55,530 nt of DNA from an uncultured Bacteroidales bacterium (GCA_900319105.1 ONND01000007.1:1-55530); one strand, 5' to 3'. Counted from the first letter of the stretch, positions 17,001 through 26,059 are shown. Numbers and translations: made by a program. The notes: a model not told the origin generated them from the sequence alone.

Positions 17001-18290
17001 ATGGCTAATAAAAGGAAGATAATAAACGATCCCGTTTTCGGTTTTTTGTCGATACCGAACGAACTGATATTTGACGTGCTGCAGCACCCGTACGTGCAGC
17101 GTTTGAACCGCATCCGTCAGTTGGGCTTGTCGTATCTCGTCTATCCGGGTGCTATGCACAGCCGGTTCAGCCATTCGTTAGGCGCTATGCACCTCATGCA
17201 CGAGGCGATTAGCGCCTTGCGCTTGAAAGGAGTGGAGATTACGGAGGCGGAGGAGACAAGCGCCATGATCGCTATTCTGCTGCATGACATTGGTCACGGG
17301 CCTTTCTCGCACGTGCTGGAGCATACCATCGTGGATGGCGTGACGCACGAGGATATATCGCTGCTGATGATGGAGCGGATCAATGAAGACCTCTCGAAGG
17401 TACAAAGGGACAAAGTACAATGTACAAAGGGACCTTTGGATACAGCGATCGCTATTTTCAAGAACGAATATCCGAAGCATTTCCTGCATCAGTTGATATC
17501 GAGTCAGTTGGACGTGGACCGCATGGACTACCTATGTCGTGACTCTTTCTTCACGGGTGTGCAGGAAGGCCGTGTGGCGAGTGAGCGACTGCTGAAGATG
17601 TTGGACGTAAAGGATGACCGCCTCGTTGTACAGATAAAGGGTATCTACAGCGTGGAGAAATTCCTCGTAGCGCGGCGACTGATGTACTGGCAGGTCTATC
17701 TGCATAAAACCAGTGTGGCGGCCGAGCAACAATTGATTAAGATCCTGAGTCGTGCCAAAGAATTGGCAAGGAATGTACAAAGGGACAATGTACAATGTAC
17801 AAAGGAGCTTTTCTGTTCGCCGGCATTACGCTATTTCTTGTATCAGAACGTGTCTTTCAAGGATTTTGGTACGCATAGCGAGGCGCTGGAGCAATACGCG
17901 CTGCTGGATGACAACGATGTGTTATGCGCTATCAAGGTATGGATCAGCAGTGAGGACAAGGTGCTGAGTACCTTGAGCGAGAGTTTTATTAACCGCCGTC
18001 TTTTCCGCGGCGAACTGATAGAGAGCCCGTTGACCGAAGTTCAAAAGAAAGAGCTGAATGCGCATTACGCAAAGGTCCTTGGGGTGAGTGAGGACGAAGC
18101 GCAGTACTGCTGGAGCGAGCATATTTCCACCAGCAATACCTACTCGGAAAAAGCCGACAGCATAGGTATCCTGTATAACGACGGACAGATTCGCGACATC
18201 GCTGACGCGAGCGAGATACTCGACCTCGAGGCGCTGACGCGCAAACCAATCAAACGATATTTATTTAAATTGAGAGAAAATGGAATTTAG
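17001..18290 (+). CDS. HD-domain phosphohydrolase of the SAMHD1/YdhJ type
   Basis: 429 residues from ATG 17001 (ATG 16977 is an alternative; homologues of this type start near KRKIINDPVFGF). The metal-binding HD motif is seen in HSRFSHSLGAMHLM followed by AILLHDIGHGPFSHVLEH, and the later QLDVDRMDYLCRDSFFTGV is typical of dNTP triphosphohydrolase-like proteins. Substrate is not known for this subgroup. Two near-identical 33-bp sequences (17400-17432, 17775-17807) are inserted in frame and add VQRDKVQCTKG and VQRDNVQCTKE. The gene overlaps lpxD by 11 bp and heads the operon. Confidence 0.9.
   Translation: MANKRKIINDPVFGFLSIPNELIFDVLQHPYVQRLNRIRQLGLSYLVYPGAMHSRFSHSLGAMHLMHEAISALRLKGVEITEAEETSAMIAILLHDIGHGPFSHVLEHTIVDGVTHEDISLLMMERINEDLSKVQRDKVQCTKGPLDTAIAIFKNEYPKHFLHQLISSQLDVDRMDYLCRDSFFTGVQEGRVASERLLKMLDVKDDRLVVQIKGIYSVEKFLVARRLMYWQVYLHKTSVAAEQQLIKILSRAKELARNVQRDNVQCTKELFCSPALRYFLYQNVSFKDFGTHSEALEQYALLDDNDVLCAIKVWISSEDKVLSTLSESFINRRLFRGELIESPLTEVQKKELNAHYAKVLGVSEDEAQYCWSEHISTSNTYSEKADSIGILYNDGQIRDIADASEILDLEALTRKPIKRYLFKLRENGI
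17400..17432 (+). repeat. 33-bp in-frame insertion repeat, copy 1
   Basis: Starts GTACAAAGGGACAAAG and ends TACAATGTACAAAGGGA-like; contains the palindrome GTACAATGTAC with flanking AAAGG. Differs from copy 2 at about three positions. Confidence 0.8.
17775..17807 (+). repeat. 33-bp in-frame insertion repeat, copy 2
   Basis: Same unit as 17400-17432, same orientation and the same reading phase, 375 bp downstream in the same gene. Confidence 0.8.
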
Positions 18291-19323
18291 TGCACAACAA
18301 ATAGCTGCTGTTTTGGGTGGAACTCTGTATGGCAATTCGAATGCCAAAGTGAGCGACGTAGCGCCGATTGAGCAAGCGCAAGCATGCCACTTGACGTTCA
18401 TCACCGATGAGAAATACCTGCCTTTCCTGGAGAAGACGAAAGCAGGTGTGATCCTGATTACACGCAGCGTAGTAGAAGGTAAGATCACCTTCCCTGACGG
18501 CGAAGGCAAAGCCGGCGGTGCGGTGATCTTAGTGGAGAATGCCCGCGGCGCAATGGGGCAACTGCTGAAGATGGTGTCGGCAGCTATGTTCCCTGCCAAG
18601 AAAGGCATCGAGCAGCCGTGCTTCATTACTGAAGGTGTCCAAGTGCCCGAAGAGGCGTATATCGGTGCCTTTGCGTATATCGGCAAGAATGTGCATTTGG
18701 GAGCCGGTGTGCAGATATACCCTCAAGTGTATATCGGCGATAATGTGACCATCGGTGACGGCGCTATTCTGTACGCGGGCGTGAAAGTGTACGCGAACTG
18801 CAAGGTAGGCAAGCAATGTATCCTCCATAGCGGGGTAGTGATCGGCGCAGACGGATTTGGCTTTGAACCCGACGCACAGGGTGTGAACCAGAAGATCCCG
18901 CAGATCGGCAATGTGATTATTGAGGACGACGTGGAGATCGGTGCTAATACGACGATAGACCGCGCGATGATGGGTTCAACCATTGTGCGCAAGAATGTCA
19001 AGGTGGATAACCTCGTTCAGATTGCGCATAATGTGGAGGTAGGCGAATCGACCTTCCTTTGCGCACAAGTAGGTATCGCCGGTAGCAGCAAGGTAGGCAA
19101 ACATTGTATCTTAACCGGCCAAGTAGGCGTAGCAGGACATATTGAGGTAACCGATAACTGCATCTTCGGTGCCCAGACAGGTGTGGCAAGCAGCGTTCGC
19201 AAGCCCGGTATGTACCAGGGTTATCCGGCGATTGATGCCGCTAACTGGCGTCGCTCGACGGTGGGATTCAAACAACTGCCGGACATCCTCAAACGTCTGC
19301 AAGCATTAGAGAATAACAAATAA
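18280..19323 (+). CDS. lpxD: UDP-3-O-(3-hydroxyacyl)glucosamine N-acyltransferase
   Basis: 347 residues. Third step of lipid A synthesis: transfers a 3-hydroxyacyl chain from ACP to the glucosamine amine. The N-terminal uridine-binding domain (1-100) is followed by a long left-handed beta-helix of hexapeptide repeats (about 105-310; IGAFAYIGKNVHLGAGVQIY and so on). The catalytic His lies in VQIAHNVEVGESTFLCAQVG, and GADGFGFEPDAQG matches the family. It overlaps the HD gene by 11 bp and is 8 bp from lpxC. Confidence 0.97.
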   Translation: MEFSAQQIAAVLGGTLYGNSNAKVSDVAPIEQAQACHLTFITDEKYLPFLEKTKAGVILITRSVVEGKITFPDGEGKAGGAVILVENARGAMGQLLKMVSAAMFPAKKGIEQPCFITEGVQVPEEAYIGAFAYIGKNVHLGAGVQIYPQVYIGDNVTIGDGAILYAGVKVYANCKVGKQCILHSGVVIGADGFGFEPDAQGVNQKIPQIGNVIIEDDVEIGANTTIDRAMMGSTIVRKNVKVDNLVQIAHNVEVGESTFLCAQVGIAGSSKVGKHCILTGQVGVAGHIEVTDNCIFGAQTGVASSVRKPGMYQGYPAIDAANWRRSTVGFKQLPDILKRLQALENNK

Positions 19324-19331
19324 TCGATATC

Positions 19332-20237
19332 ATGAAACAAAAAACGATTCAATCTGAGTTTACGTTGAGTTCGGTAGGTCTGCATACAGGCCTTCAGATC
19401 ACGGCTACTTTTCATCCGGCACCGGTAAATACCGGTATATGTCTCCGCCGCGTGGATCTGCCTAAGAAACCTTGCCACCAGGCTTTGGCTGACTATGTTT
19501 CCGGCACCGAGCGCGGCACGGTGCTGGAACGCGGTAAATGGAAGATCTCCACGGTAGAGCATGCCCTAAGCGCATTGTATGCAATGGGTGTGGATAACTG
19601 TATCATTGATGTGGATGCGCCGGAGATGCCGATTCTCGATGGCAGTGCCCGTATGTTCGTCAAGGAGATAGAGCGTGTAGGCGTCGTAGAGCAAGAGGCG
19701 GAGCAAAATGTCTTTGTGGTAACAGAGCCGATAGAGTATGTCTCGGAGCACGGAAATATCCTGCGTATCGAGCCGTGCGACCATTATGAGGTGGATGTGA
19801 CCATTGCTTTCCGCTCGATGTTACTGCGTGAGCAGCACGCTACGCTGACCGACTTGACCAAATACCCCAAAGAGATCGCTGCGGCGCGTACGTTCTGCTT
19901 TGTCAGAGAGATAGAGCCGTTGCTGCGCGTGGGCTTGATCAAGGGCGGTGACCTGAAGAACGCACTCGTCATATACGAGACGGAGATGTCGCAGGAAGGT
20001 ATGGATTATTTCTGCGACAAGATGGGACAGCCGCACCTCGATGCCACCAAATTAGGTTACCTCTCGCCGCTGAACTATCAGAACGAGCCGGCACGCCATA
20101 AACTATTAGACGTGATAGGCGACCTGTCGCTATTAGGAATGCGTCTGCAAGGGCGTATCGTAGCGTACAAACCCGGACACACCTTCAATACGCAATGCGT
20201 CCGCCGTCTGCGCAACCAAATCATCAACGAAGAATAA
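19332..20237 (+). CDS. lpxC: UDP-3-O-acyl-N-acetylglucosamine deacetylase, stand-alone form
   Basis: 301 residues. Zinc deacetylase for the committed step of lipid A synthesis. The zinc ligands are visible: His in STVEHALSALYAMGVDN, and His plus Asp in RHKLLDVIGDLSLLG. The catalytic Glu lies in the TVEH region, and the C-terminal GHTFNTQCVRRLR is conserved. In Bacteroides and relatives LpxC is usually fused to FabZ (about 460 residues); here it ends after the LpxC domain and lpxA follows 13 bp later, with no FabZ sequence between. Confidence 0.97.
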   Translation: MKQKTIQSEFTLSSVGLHTGLQITATFHPAPVNTGICLRRVDLPKKPCHQALADYVSGTERGTVLERGKWKISTVEHALSALYAMGVDNCIIDVDAPEMPILDGSARMFVKEIERVGVVEQEAEQNVFVVTEPIEYVSEHGNILRIEPCDHYEVDVTIAFRSMLLREQHATLTDLTKYPKEIAAARTFCFVREIEPLLRVGLIKGGDLKNALVIYETEMSQEGMDYFCDKMGQPHLDATKLGYLSPLNYQNEPARHKLLDVIGDLSLLGMRLQGRIVAYKPGHTFNTQCVRRLRNQIINEE

Positions 20238-20250
20238 ATAAGAGAGATAT

Positions 20251-21021
20251 ATGATAAGTCCTTTAGCAAGCATTCATCCGGAAGCCAAGATAGGCGAGAA
20301 TGTAGAGATCGGTCCGTTTGTATTTATTGACCGAGATGTAGAGATCGGTGACGGCTGTATTATCGACGCCAGTGCAACGATATGCCAGTACACCAAGCTG
20401 GGTAAGAACTGCCACGTGTTCCCTTCTGCAGTAATAGGAGCCATCCCGCAGGATTTGAAGTTCCACAACGAAGTGACGTGGACCATTATCGGAGACAACT
20501 GTGTGCTTCGTGAGTTCGTGACCGTACACCGCGGTACGTTCAGTAAGGGACAGACCGTGATCGGTAACAATAACCTGATCATGGCGTACTGCCACGTAGC
20601 GCATGACTGTATCCTGCATAATAACATTATTATGTCCAACACGACGCAGCTGGCCGGCGAGGTGGAAGTGGATGATTTTGCCATCATCGGCGGCGGTACG
20701 CTGGTACACCAGTTCAGCCATATCGGCAGCCATGTAATGGTACAAGGCGGTTCGCGTATCAACAAGGATGTGCCGCCCTATATCATCGCCGCGCGTGAGC
20801 CGATTGCTTACTGCGGCGTGAACTCGGTAGGTTTGAACCGCCGTGGTTATACACCCGAACAGATTCATACCATCCAGGAGGTGTATCGTCTCCTCTACCA
20901 GGGAGGAATGAACACCACTCAGGCTGTTGCGCATATCGAGGCTACCATTCCGCAGAGCGAAGAGCGGGACGTGATTTTGAATTTTGTTAAAGGATCGACA
21001 CGCGGTGTCGTAAGAGCATAA
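20251..21021 (+). CDS. lpxA: UDP-N-acetylglucosamine O-acyltransferase
   Basis: 256 residues. First enzyme of lipid A synthesis, a trimeric left-handed beta-helix. Hexapeptide repeats fill 1-190 (IHPEAKIGENVEIGPFVFID). The catalytic His is in MAYCHVAHDCILHNN, IGAIPQDLKF is the family signature, and a helical C-terminal domain follows (NSVGLNRRGYTPEQI). Ends one base before the glnS start. Confidence 0.97.
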   Translation: MISPLASIHPEAKIGENVEIGPFVFIDRDVEIGDGCIIDASATICQYTKLGKNCHVFPSAVIGAIPQDLKFHNEVTWTIIGDNCVLREFVTVHRGTFSKGQTVIGNNNLIMAYCHVAHDCILHNNIIMSNTTQLAGEVEVDDFAIIGGGTLVHQFSHIGSHVMVQGGSRINKDVPPYIIAAREPIAYCGVNSVGLNRRGYTPEQIHTIQEVYRLLYQGGMNTTQAVAHIEATIPQSEERDVILNFVKGSTRGVVRA

Positions 21022-21022
21022 T

Positions 21023-22768
21023 ATGGAACAAGAAATAATCGTGCCGGCAGGCAAAGAAGAGAAAAGTCTCAATTTTATTGAGCAGATCGTAGAGAAAGAT
21101 CTGGCAGACGGAGTGAATGACGGACGTATTCAGACCCGTTTCCCGCCGGAGCCTAACGGCTACCTGCATATTGGTCATGTGAAGGCTATTTGTATGGACT
21201 TCGGTATCGCGGAGAAATACAATGGTGTATGTAACCTGCGTTTCGACGATACGAACCCTGCCAAAGAGGACACCGAATACGTAGAGACCATCGAGCGTGA
21301 TATAGCTTGGTTGGGATTCAAGTGGGGACAGATCTTCTATGCCTCCGATTATTTCGAGCAGCTCTACGATCTGGCTATCCGTTTTATCAAGGCCGGCAAG
21401 GCTTATGTCGATGAACAAACAGCCGAGCAGATTGCCGAGCAGAAAGGTACGCCGACCGAGCCCGGTGTGGCATCGCCTTACCGCGACCGTCCGATCGAGG
21501 AGAACCTGCGTCTCTTCGAAGCAATGCAACGCGGCGAGATAGAGGAAGGCAAGATGGTGCTCCGTGCCAAGATAGACATGGCGAATCCGAATATGCACTT
21601 CCGCGATCCGATTATGTACCGCATCATTACCTCCCATCCGCACCACCGTACCGGACGCAAATGGAACGTTTATCCAATGTATGATTTTGCGCATGGGCAG
21701 AGCGATTATTTCGAGGGTGTGACGCACTCTATCTGTACGCTCGAGTTCGAGGTACACCGTCCGCTATACGACTATTTCCTCGACCAGATCACCGGAGAGA
21801 ATTTCTGTGGTATGTCGCCTTACGGACCGGACTATCGTCCGAAACAGCGTGAGTTCAACCGCCTTAACATCACTTATACGGTGATGTCGAAACGTAAGAT
21901 GTTACAGCTCGTCAAGGAAGGTCTTGTAGCCGGATGGGATGATCCGCGTATGCCGACTGTATGCGGCCTGCGTCGTCGCGGTTATACCCCGCAAGCCATC
22001 CGTACCTTCATGGATAAGATCGGTTATACCAAGGTGGAGGGAATGATTGACCAAGGACTCTTGGAACACGTCATCCGCGAGGACCTCAAAGAGACAGCAC
22101 CCCGTGTATGCGCTATTTTTGATCCCGTCAAACTCGTCATTACCAATTACGAAGGCGAAGGCGAGACTATTATCGCGGAGAATATCGACGGACACGAGGA
22201 ACTCGGCACGCGTGAGATGCGCTTCGGTAAAGAGATGTGGATTGAGCGCGGTGACTTCCTCGAAGAAGCGGATAATAAGTTCTACCGCTTGAGCCCCGGC
22301 GGCCGCGAGGTACGTCTCAAAGCCTCGTACATCATCCAAGCCACCGGCTGCGAGAAAGATGCGAATGGAAACATCACTACCGTCTATGCTACCTACGACC
22401 CGAATTCCAAGTCGGGCACCGAGGGCGGCAACCGTAAGACCAAAGCGACCATCAACTGGGTAGAGTGTAATTCTGCTCTCGACGCAGAGGTGCGTCTGTA
22501 CGACCGCTTGTTCGCCGTGGAGAACCCGAGCGCTGAGGAGGGAGATTTCCGTGATCTGCTTAATCCGGAAAGCCTGATCGTAAAGAATATCAAGATCGAA
22601 GGTTCGCTGCGCAGTGAGTTACACGCACCGATAGTAGTAGATGGCATTGAGCAGGAGAACCATTACCAGTTGCTCAAACAGGGTTACTTTGTCGTCGATC
22701 CTGATACTACGGCAGACAAACTGGTACTCAATCGTACGTGCTCGCTCAAGGATAACTATCTGAAATAG
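21023..22768 (+). CDS. glnS: Glutamine--tRNA ligase
   Basis: 581 residues. Class I synthetase for tRNA-Gln. The HIGH motif is in PPEPNGYLHIGHVKAICMDF (about 40-60), the KMSKS equivalent is VMSKRKML, and the C-terminal half has the two beta-barrel anticodon domains. The first residues (MEQEIIVPAGKEE) form an N-terminal tag outside the family core; nearly the same codons open gyrB. Its position after lpxA is in the lipid A operon. Confidence 0.97.
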   Translation: MEQEIIVPAGKEEKSLNFIEQIVEKDLADGVNDGRIQTRFPPEPNGYLHIGHVKAICMDFGIAEKYNGVCNLRFDDTNPAKEDTEYVETIERDIAWLGFKWGQIFYASDYFEQLYDLAIRFIKAGKAYVDEQTAEQIAEQKGTPTEPGVASPYRDRPIEENLRLFEAMQRGEIEEGKMVLRAKIDMANPNMHFRDPIMYRIITSHPHHRTGRKWNVYPMYDFAHGQSDYFEGVTHSICTLEFEVHRPLYDYFLDQITGENFCGMSPYGPDYRPKQREFNRLNITYTVMSKRKMLQLVKEGLVAGWDDPRMPTVCGLRRRGYTPQAIRTFMDKIGYTKVEGMIDQGLLEHVIREDLKETAPRVCAIFDPVKLVITNYEGEGETIIAENIDGHEELGTREMRFGKEMWIERGDFLEEADNKFYRLSPGGREVRLKASYIIQATGCEKDANGNITTVYATYDPNSKSGTEGGNRKTKATINWVECNSALDAEVRLYDRLFAVENPSAEEGDFRDLLNPESLIVKNIKIEGSLRSELHAPIVVDGIEQENHYQLLKQGYFVVDPDTTADKLVLNRTCSLKDNYLK

Positions 22769-22810
22769 TCAAAAAATCGAAGGACCGCTTCGCTCAAAGC
22801 AGAAGGAATC

Positions 22811-23227
22811 TTGCGTACGCGCGTATATAATAATAAGGAGCAGATCTACTGCGAATGGCGTCACCGATGGGTGCGCCTGACCCCGGAAGAGTGGGTTCGC
22901 CAGCAACTGCTTCATTATTTGGTGGAACAAATGGACTATCCTGCCTCGTTGATAGCTGTGGAGGCGGCTATCACGGTTGGAGAAGCCAAGAAACGATGCG
23001 ATGCTATCGTGTATGACCGCCAAATGAAGCCGCTCGTACTGATTGAGTGTAAAGCAGAGACAGTTCCCCTGACGCAAAAAACATTAGATCAAGCAATTAC
23101 ATATAACCGAAAACTAAACGTACCGTACCTGTTGTTATACAACGGAATACAGACGATTTTTGTGAATGGAAAAGATAATAACCCTTCAGGACTCCTTAGA
23201 TACGCCGACCTTTTACGGCGTGAATAA
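22811..23227 (+). CDS. HSDR_N-type protein (type I restriction R subunit N-terminal-like)
   Basis: 138 residues from a TTG at 22811. No in-frame ATG exists before the core; AGAAGGA lies just upstream and could serve as the ribosome site. The core is VRQQLLHYLVEQMDYPASLI, then the nuclease-like CDAIVYDRQMKPLVLIECKA, where D, E-x-K form a PD-(D/E)XK pattern, and YNRKLNVPYLLLYNGIQTIF. Widespread in Bacteroidetes as a single-domain protein; its role is unknown and no restriction subunits lie near. Its 3' end overlaps phoH by 62 bp in another frame. Confidence 0.85.
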   Translation: MRTRVYNNKEQIYCEWRHRWVRLTPEEWVRQQLLHYLVEQMDYPASLIAVEAAITVGEAKKRCDAIVYDRQMKPLVLIECKAETVPLTQKTLDQAITYNRKLNVPYLLLYNGIQTIFVNGKDNNPSGLLRYADLLRRE

Positions 23228-24089
23228 CCAAAACATACTTTGCCTCAAAAACCAACATCCCGATGTGCGTGTGGTAGCGCGCGGATACCAGGTGAAAGTG
23301 ACGGGATCTGAGGTTGCCGTCGCCCATTTCGAGCAATCATTACTGGCTTGCGAGCAATTCTGTATACGCAATAACCGCCTGACCGAGCAGGATATATTGA
23401 TGTTGCTCCGCGGCGACAAACCACAGGAGCAAGCGACGGATAATCTCATCCTGCATGGAGTGAACGGCAAGTCCATCTATGCCCGTTCTACGAACCAGAA
23501 AGCACTTGTTCAAGCGTATGAGAAGAACGATTTGCTGTTTGCTGTAGGACCGGCCGGAAGCGGAAAGACCTACACCGCTATCGCGTTGGCTGTGCGCGCA
23601 TTGAAAAATAAAGAGGTACGTCGTATCATACTATCCAGACCAGCTGTCGAAGCAGGCGAGAAATTGGGTTTTCTGCCCGGTGACATGAAAGAGAAAATCG
23701 ATCCCTACCTGCAGCCTTTGTACGATGCGTTGCAAGATATGATCCCTGCTGCCAAACTGACGGAATATATGGAGAAAGGTGTGATTCAGATTGCTCCTCT
23801 GGCATTTATGCGCGGGCGAACGCTATCGGACGCAGTAGTGATATTGGACGAGGCGCAGAATACCACGGCATTGCAACTCAAAATGTTCCTTACCCGTCTC
23901 GGTTTTGGCAGTAAGATGGTAGTTACCGGTGACATGACGCAGATCGACCTCCCGCCGACCCAGAAATCAGGCCTGCGAGACGCTATGGAGCGATTCAAAT
24001 ACATCAAAGAAATCAGTATTATCAAGTTCAATGAGAAAGATATCGTGCGCCATCCACTGGTAAAACAGATTGTGGCGGCGTATAAGTAA
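23166..24089 (+). CDS. phoH: PhoH-like ATPase
   Basis: 307 residues. P-loop ATPase of the PhoH family, linked to RNA metabolism. An N-terminal KH-like region (about 1-90) comes before Walker A GPAGSGKTYTAIALAV, then SRPAVEAGEKLGFLPGDMKE and Walker B VVILDEAQNTT, followed by TRLGFGSKMVVTGDMTQIDL. All are family signatures. The ATG at 23166 lies within the preceding gene; a later start would cut the KH-like domain. Last gene of the plus-strand cluster. Confidence 0.95.
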   Translation: MEKIITLQDSLDTPTFYGVNNQNILCLKNQHPDVRVVARGYQVKVTGSEVAVAHFEQSLLACEQFCIRNNRLTEQDILMLLRGDKPQEQATDNLILHGVNGKSIYARSTNQKALVQAYEKNDLLFAVGPAGSGKTYTAIALAVRALKNKEVRRIILSRPAVEAGEKLGFLPGDMKEKIDPYLQPLYDALQDMIPAAKLTEYMEKGVIQIAPLAFMRGRTLSDAVVILDEAQNTTALQLKMFLTRLGFGSKMVVTGDMTQIDLPPTQKSGLRDAMERFKYIKEISIIKFNEKDIVRHPLVKQIVAAYK

Positions 24090-24113
24090 GGATTAGGGGT
24101 TAGCGTTTAGTGC

Positions 24114-25181
24114 TTAGAGGGCGAAGAGGTACTCGAATGCCTCGCGGGCTTCGGAAGGCGTAATGAGTTGGTTGATGACCGGTTCGCCAATAGAACGAAT
24201 GAGTGTGCAGTTAATTTCATCTGCGCGCTCGTTCTTTTTATCCTGTTGCATGAGAGCAATAAGCCGGTCAAGGTCGGAGCATTTGCATTGCGGTTTTCCG
24301 TATGCATGGAGCATAATCTGTGTCAACTGCTGAAGCGGTTCTTTCGGACATCCGAGTTTGGTGACGCTTAGATAGAGTTCTGCAATCATTCCGTACAACA
24401 CGGCATAGCCATGGTAGAGCGGCTCGACACCCGGATGGGCATTTGCGTGTGAGAGTTCTTCCAGCGCATGGCCGAAAGTATGACCGAGGTTGAGGGCTTT
24501 GCGAAGACCCTTCTCTTTTGGGTCAGAGGCTACAATCGCTTCCTTAATAGACACGCATTGCGATACGAGTGGCGTGATATCTTCTATTGGCATTGTGTCT
24601 ATGTCATACGCCAACAACGCATCCCATAAGGAAGGCTCTTGGAATCCTTCTCTCTCCCCCTCTATGGGGGAGTTGGAGGGGGCTTCCACCAGTCCTGTTT
24701 TGAGCATTTCAGCAAAGCCGCTGAGGAACTCCTTAGCAGGTAAGGTCTTGAGCCATTTCGTGCAGATGATGGTTTCTACAGGAGGATAGAAAGCACCAAT
24801 ACTGTTCTTTAGCCCGCGATAGTTAAAGCCCGTCTTGCCGCCGGACGACGCATCTACCATGCCCAAAAGAGTGGTAGGTATATTGATATAGTCGATGCCA
24901 CGTTTGTAGGTCGCCGCCGCAAAGCCTGCCATGTCGGTCAGCACGCCGCCTCCGACAGCGATGACTAATCCACGGCGTGTCATCTCTTGTGCAAACAGAA
25001 AATCCCATATCTGCTGCACTGTTTCAAGTGATTTAGCCGACTCGTCTATCATCAATCGCAATACAGGCAGTTTTTCTAAAGCGGGAATGTTCAACCTCAC
25101 TGCCTTATCGGCAATGACGCACACCTGCTCATAGCGTTGAAGCCACGGATTCAGTGCTTTATATACATCTTGACAAACCAT
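24114..25181 (-). CDS. aroB: 3-dehydroquinate synthase
   Basis: 355 residues from ATG 25181. Second step of the shikimate pathway; NAD- and zinc-dependent. Signatures: GGGVLTDMAGFAAATYKRGI, PTTLLGMVDASSGGKTGFN, and zinc ligands in LNLGHTFGHALE with the later His in the NAHPGVEPLYHGYAV region. The longer upstream frame overlaps the promoter and is not used. About 17 residues (VEAPSNSPIEGEREGFQE, roughly 164-181) are an insertion encoded by a GC-rich palindrome (24642-24690) placed in a surface loop between conserved helices. Divergent from the gene at 25288. Confidence 0.95.
   Translation of the reverse strand: MVCQDVYKALNPWLQRYEQVCVIADKAVRLNIPALEKLPVLRLMIDESAKSLETVQQIWDFLFAQEMTRRGLVIAVGGGVLTDMAGFAAATYKRGIDYINIPTTLLGMVDASSGGKTGFNYRGLKNSIGAFYPPVETIICTKWLKTLPAKEFLSGFAEMLKTGLVEAPSNSPIEGEREGFQEPSLWDALLAYDIDTMPIEDITPLVSQCVSIKEAIVASDPKEKGLRKALNLGHTFGHALEELSHANAHPGVEPLYHGYAVLYGMIAELYLSVTKLGCPKEPLQQLTQIMLHAYGKPQCKCSDLDRLIALMQQDKKNERADEINCTLIRSIGEPVINQLITPSEAREAFEYLFAL
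24642..24690 (-). repeat. GC-rich palindromic insertion inside aroB
   Basis: CTCCCCC (24654-24660) and GGGGGAG (24666-24672) form a perfect stem; flanks read TTGGAGGGGGCTTCC. Inserted in frame. Same family as 42270, 44637, 46034 and 46461. Confidence 0.75.
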
Positions 25182-25189
25182 TTCACCTG

Positions 25190-25220
25190 CAAAATTACTG
25201 CTTTTTTGCGAAATATGCAA
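25190..25220 (-). promoter_or_regulatory. aroB promoter
   Basis: On the minus strand TTG (25220-25218), 20-bp spacer, TAATTTTG (25197-25190). The start codon follows 9 bp later, giving a very short leader. Confidence 0.85.
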
Positions 25221-25236
25221 GAATTTTGCATTTTTA

Positions 25237-25268
25237 TTTGCATATATTCCGGAAAAATTGTAATTTTG
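25237..25268 (+). promoter_or_regulatory. Promoter of the TonB-C protein gene at 25288
   Basis: TTTG at 25237-25240, 20-bp spacer, TAATTTTG at 25261-25268. Back to back with the aroB promoter; 17 bp separate the two. Confidence 0.85.
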
Positions 25269-25287
25269 CAGCGAATAATATAGCCCT

Positions 25288-26052
25288 ATGAAACGAGTTT
25301 TATTTATCCTTTTCGCCTGTTTGTATATATTCACCATCCATTCTAAAGAACCTACTATTCGATTAAACATGGATTGTGGAGAGAATAATTATGACGACAG
25401 ACAAGACTCAGTATTAGTTACGGCTAAAAACGATGAACTTAATATCTTCCATTGGAATGTATATGAAAATTGTTGCTGTGAGCTTGAACCGGAAATGATC
25501 ACGTCCGGCGATACAATATTCGTGTACAATACTGATGTGGCTAAAGTCACTTGTTTATGTATGTGTTTCTATAAAATCAAATACACAATCAATAATCTCC
25601 CTCATGGCGACTATACGCTTATTATCGGAGATAAAACTTATAAGCAACATGTAACAAAATTGTCCACACAACTCTCTATTAGTCCAGAGAAAGATACGGT
25701 GGTTGTTGTTCGCCAACCTAATCCAATTGATACAACCATTGTTTATCTCGAAGCAGATACATATCCAAGTTTTCCAGGCGGAGAAAAAGCAAAAGAGAAA
25801 TATATTGTAAATCATATTCAATGTGAACATAATAATGAATTATGTTATGCGGTTGTATCAGCAGTAGTTGAACGTGACGGAAGTCTTTCTGATGTTAAAA
25901 TAAATAAAGCTTATAGTTTAAATATAGATAGCCAACACGAAAAACAAGCGATTGAAATTGTGCGCTCAATGCCTCAATGGCTCCCGGGAAAAATAGGGAA
26001 TACAATAGTCCGTGTAGAAACAGATATTGAAGTCGATTTTAATTGTAAATAA
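25288..26052 (+). CDS. Exported protein with TonB C-terminal-like domain
   Basis: 254 residues. Signal peptide 1-19. An N-terminal beta domain with a Cys-rich patch (ENCCCELEPE, KVTCLCMCFYK) is followed by a TonB-C-like domain (about 155-254): YPSFPGGEKAKEKYIVNHI, VVSAVVERDGSLSDVKI and EIVRSMPQWLPGK. This is the common Bacteroidetes form in which the TonB C-terminus is exported on its own, without the N-terminal membrane helix and proline stretch of true energy transducers, so coupling to ExbBD is doubtful. The same domain returns at 27891. Confidence 0.85.
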   Translation: MKRVLFILFACLYIFTIHSKEPTIRLNMDCGENNYDDRQDSVLVTAKNDELNIFHWNVYENCCCELEPEMITSGDTIFVYNTDVAKVTCLCMCFYKIKYTINNLPHGDYTLIIGDKTYKQHVTKLSTQLSISPEKDTVVVVRQPNPIDTTIVYLEADTYPSFPGGEKAKEKYIVNHIQCEHNNELCYAVVSAVVERDGSLSDVKINKAYSLNIDSQHEKQAIEIVRSMPQWLPGKIGNTIVRVETDIEVDFNCK

Positions 26053-26059
26053 AAATCCT

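Noticed and set aside
24114-25370. 418-residue AroB
   Set aside because: The extra N-terminal residues are read through the promoter and the divergent gene; the enzyme starts at 25181.
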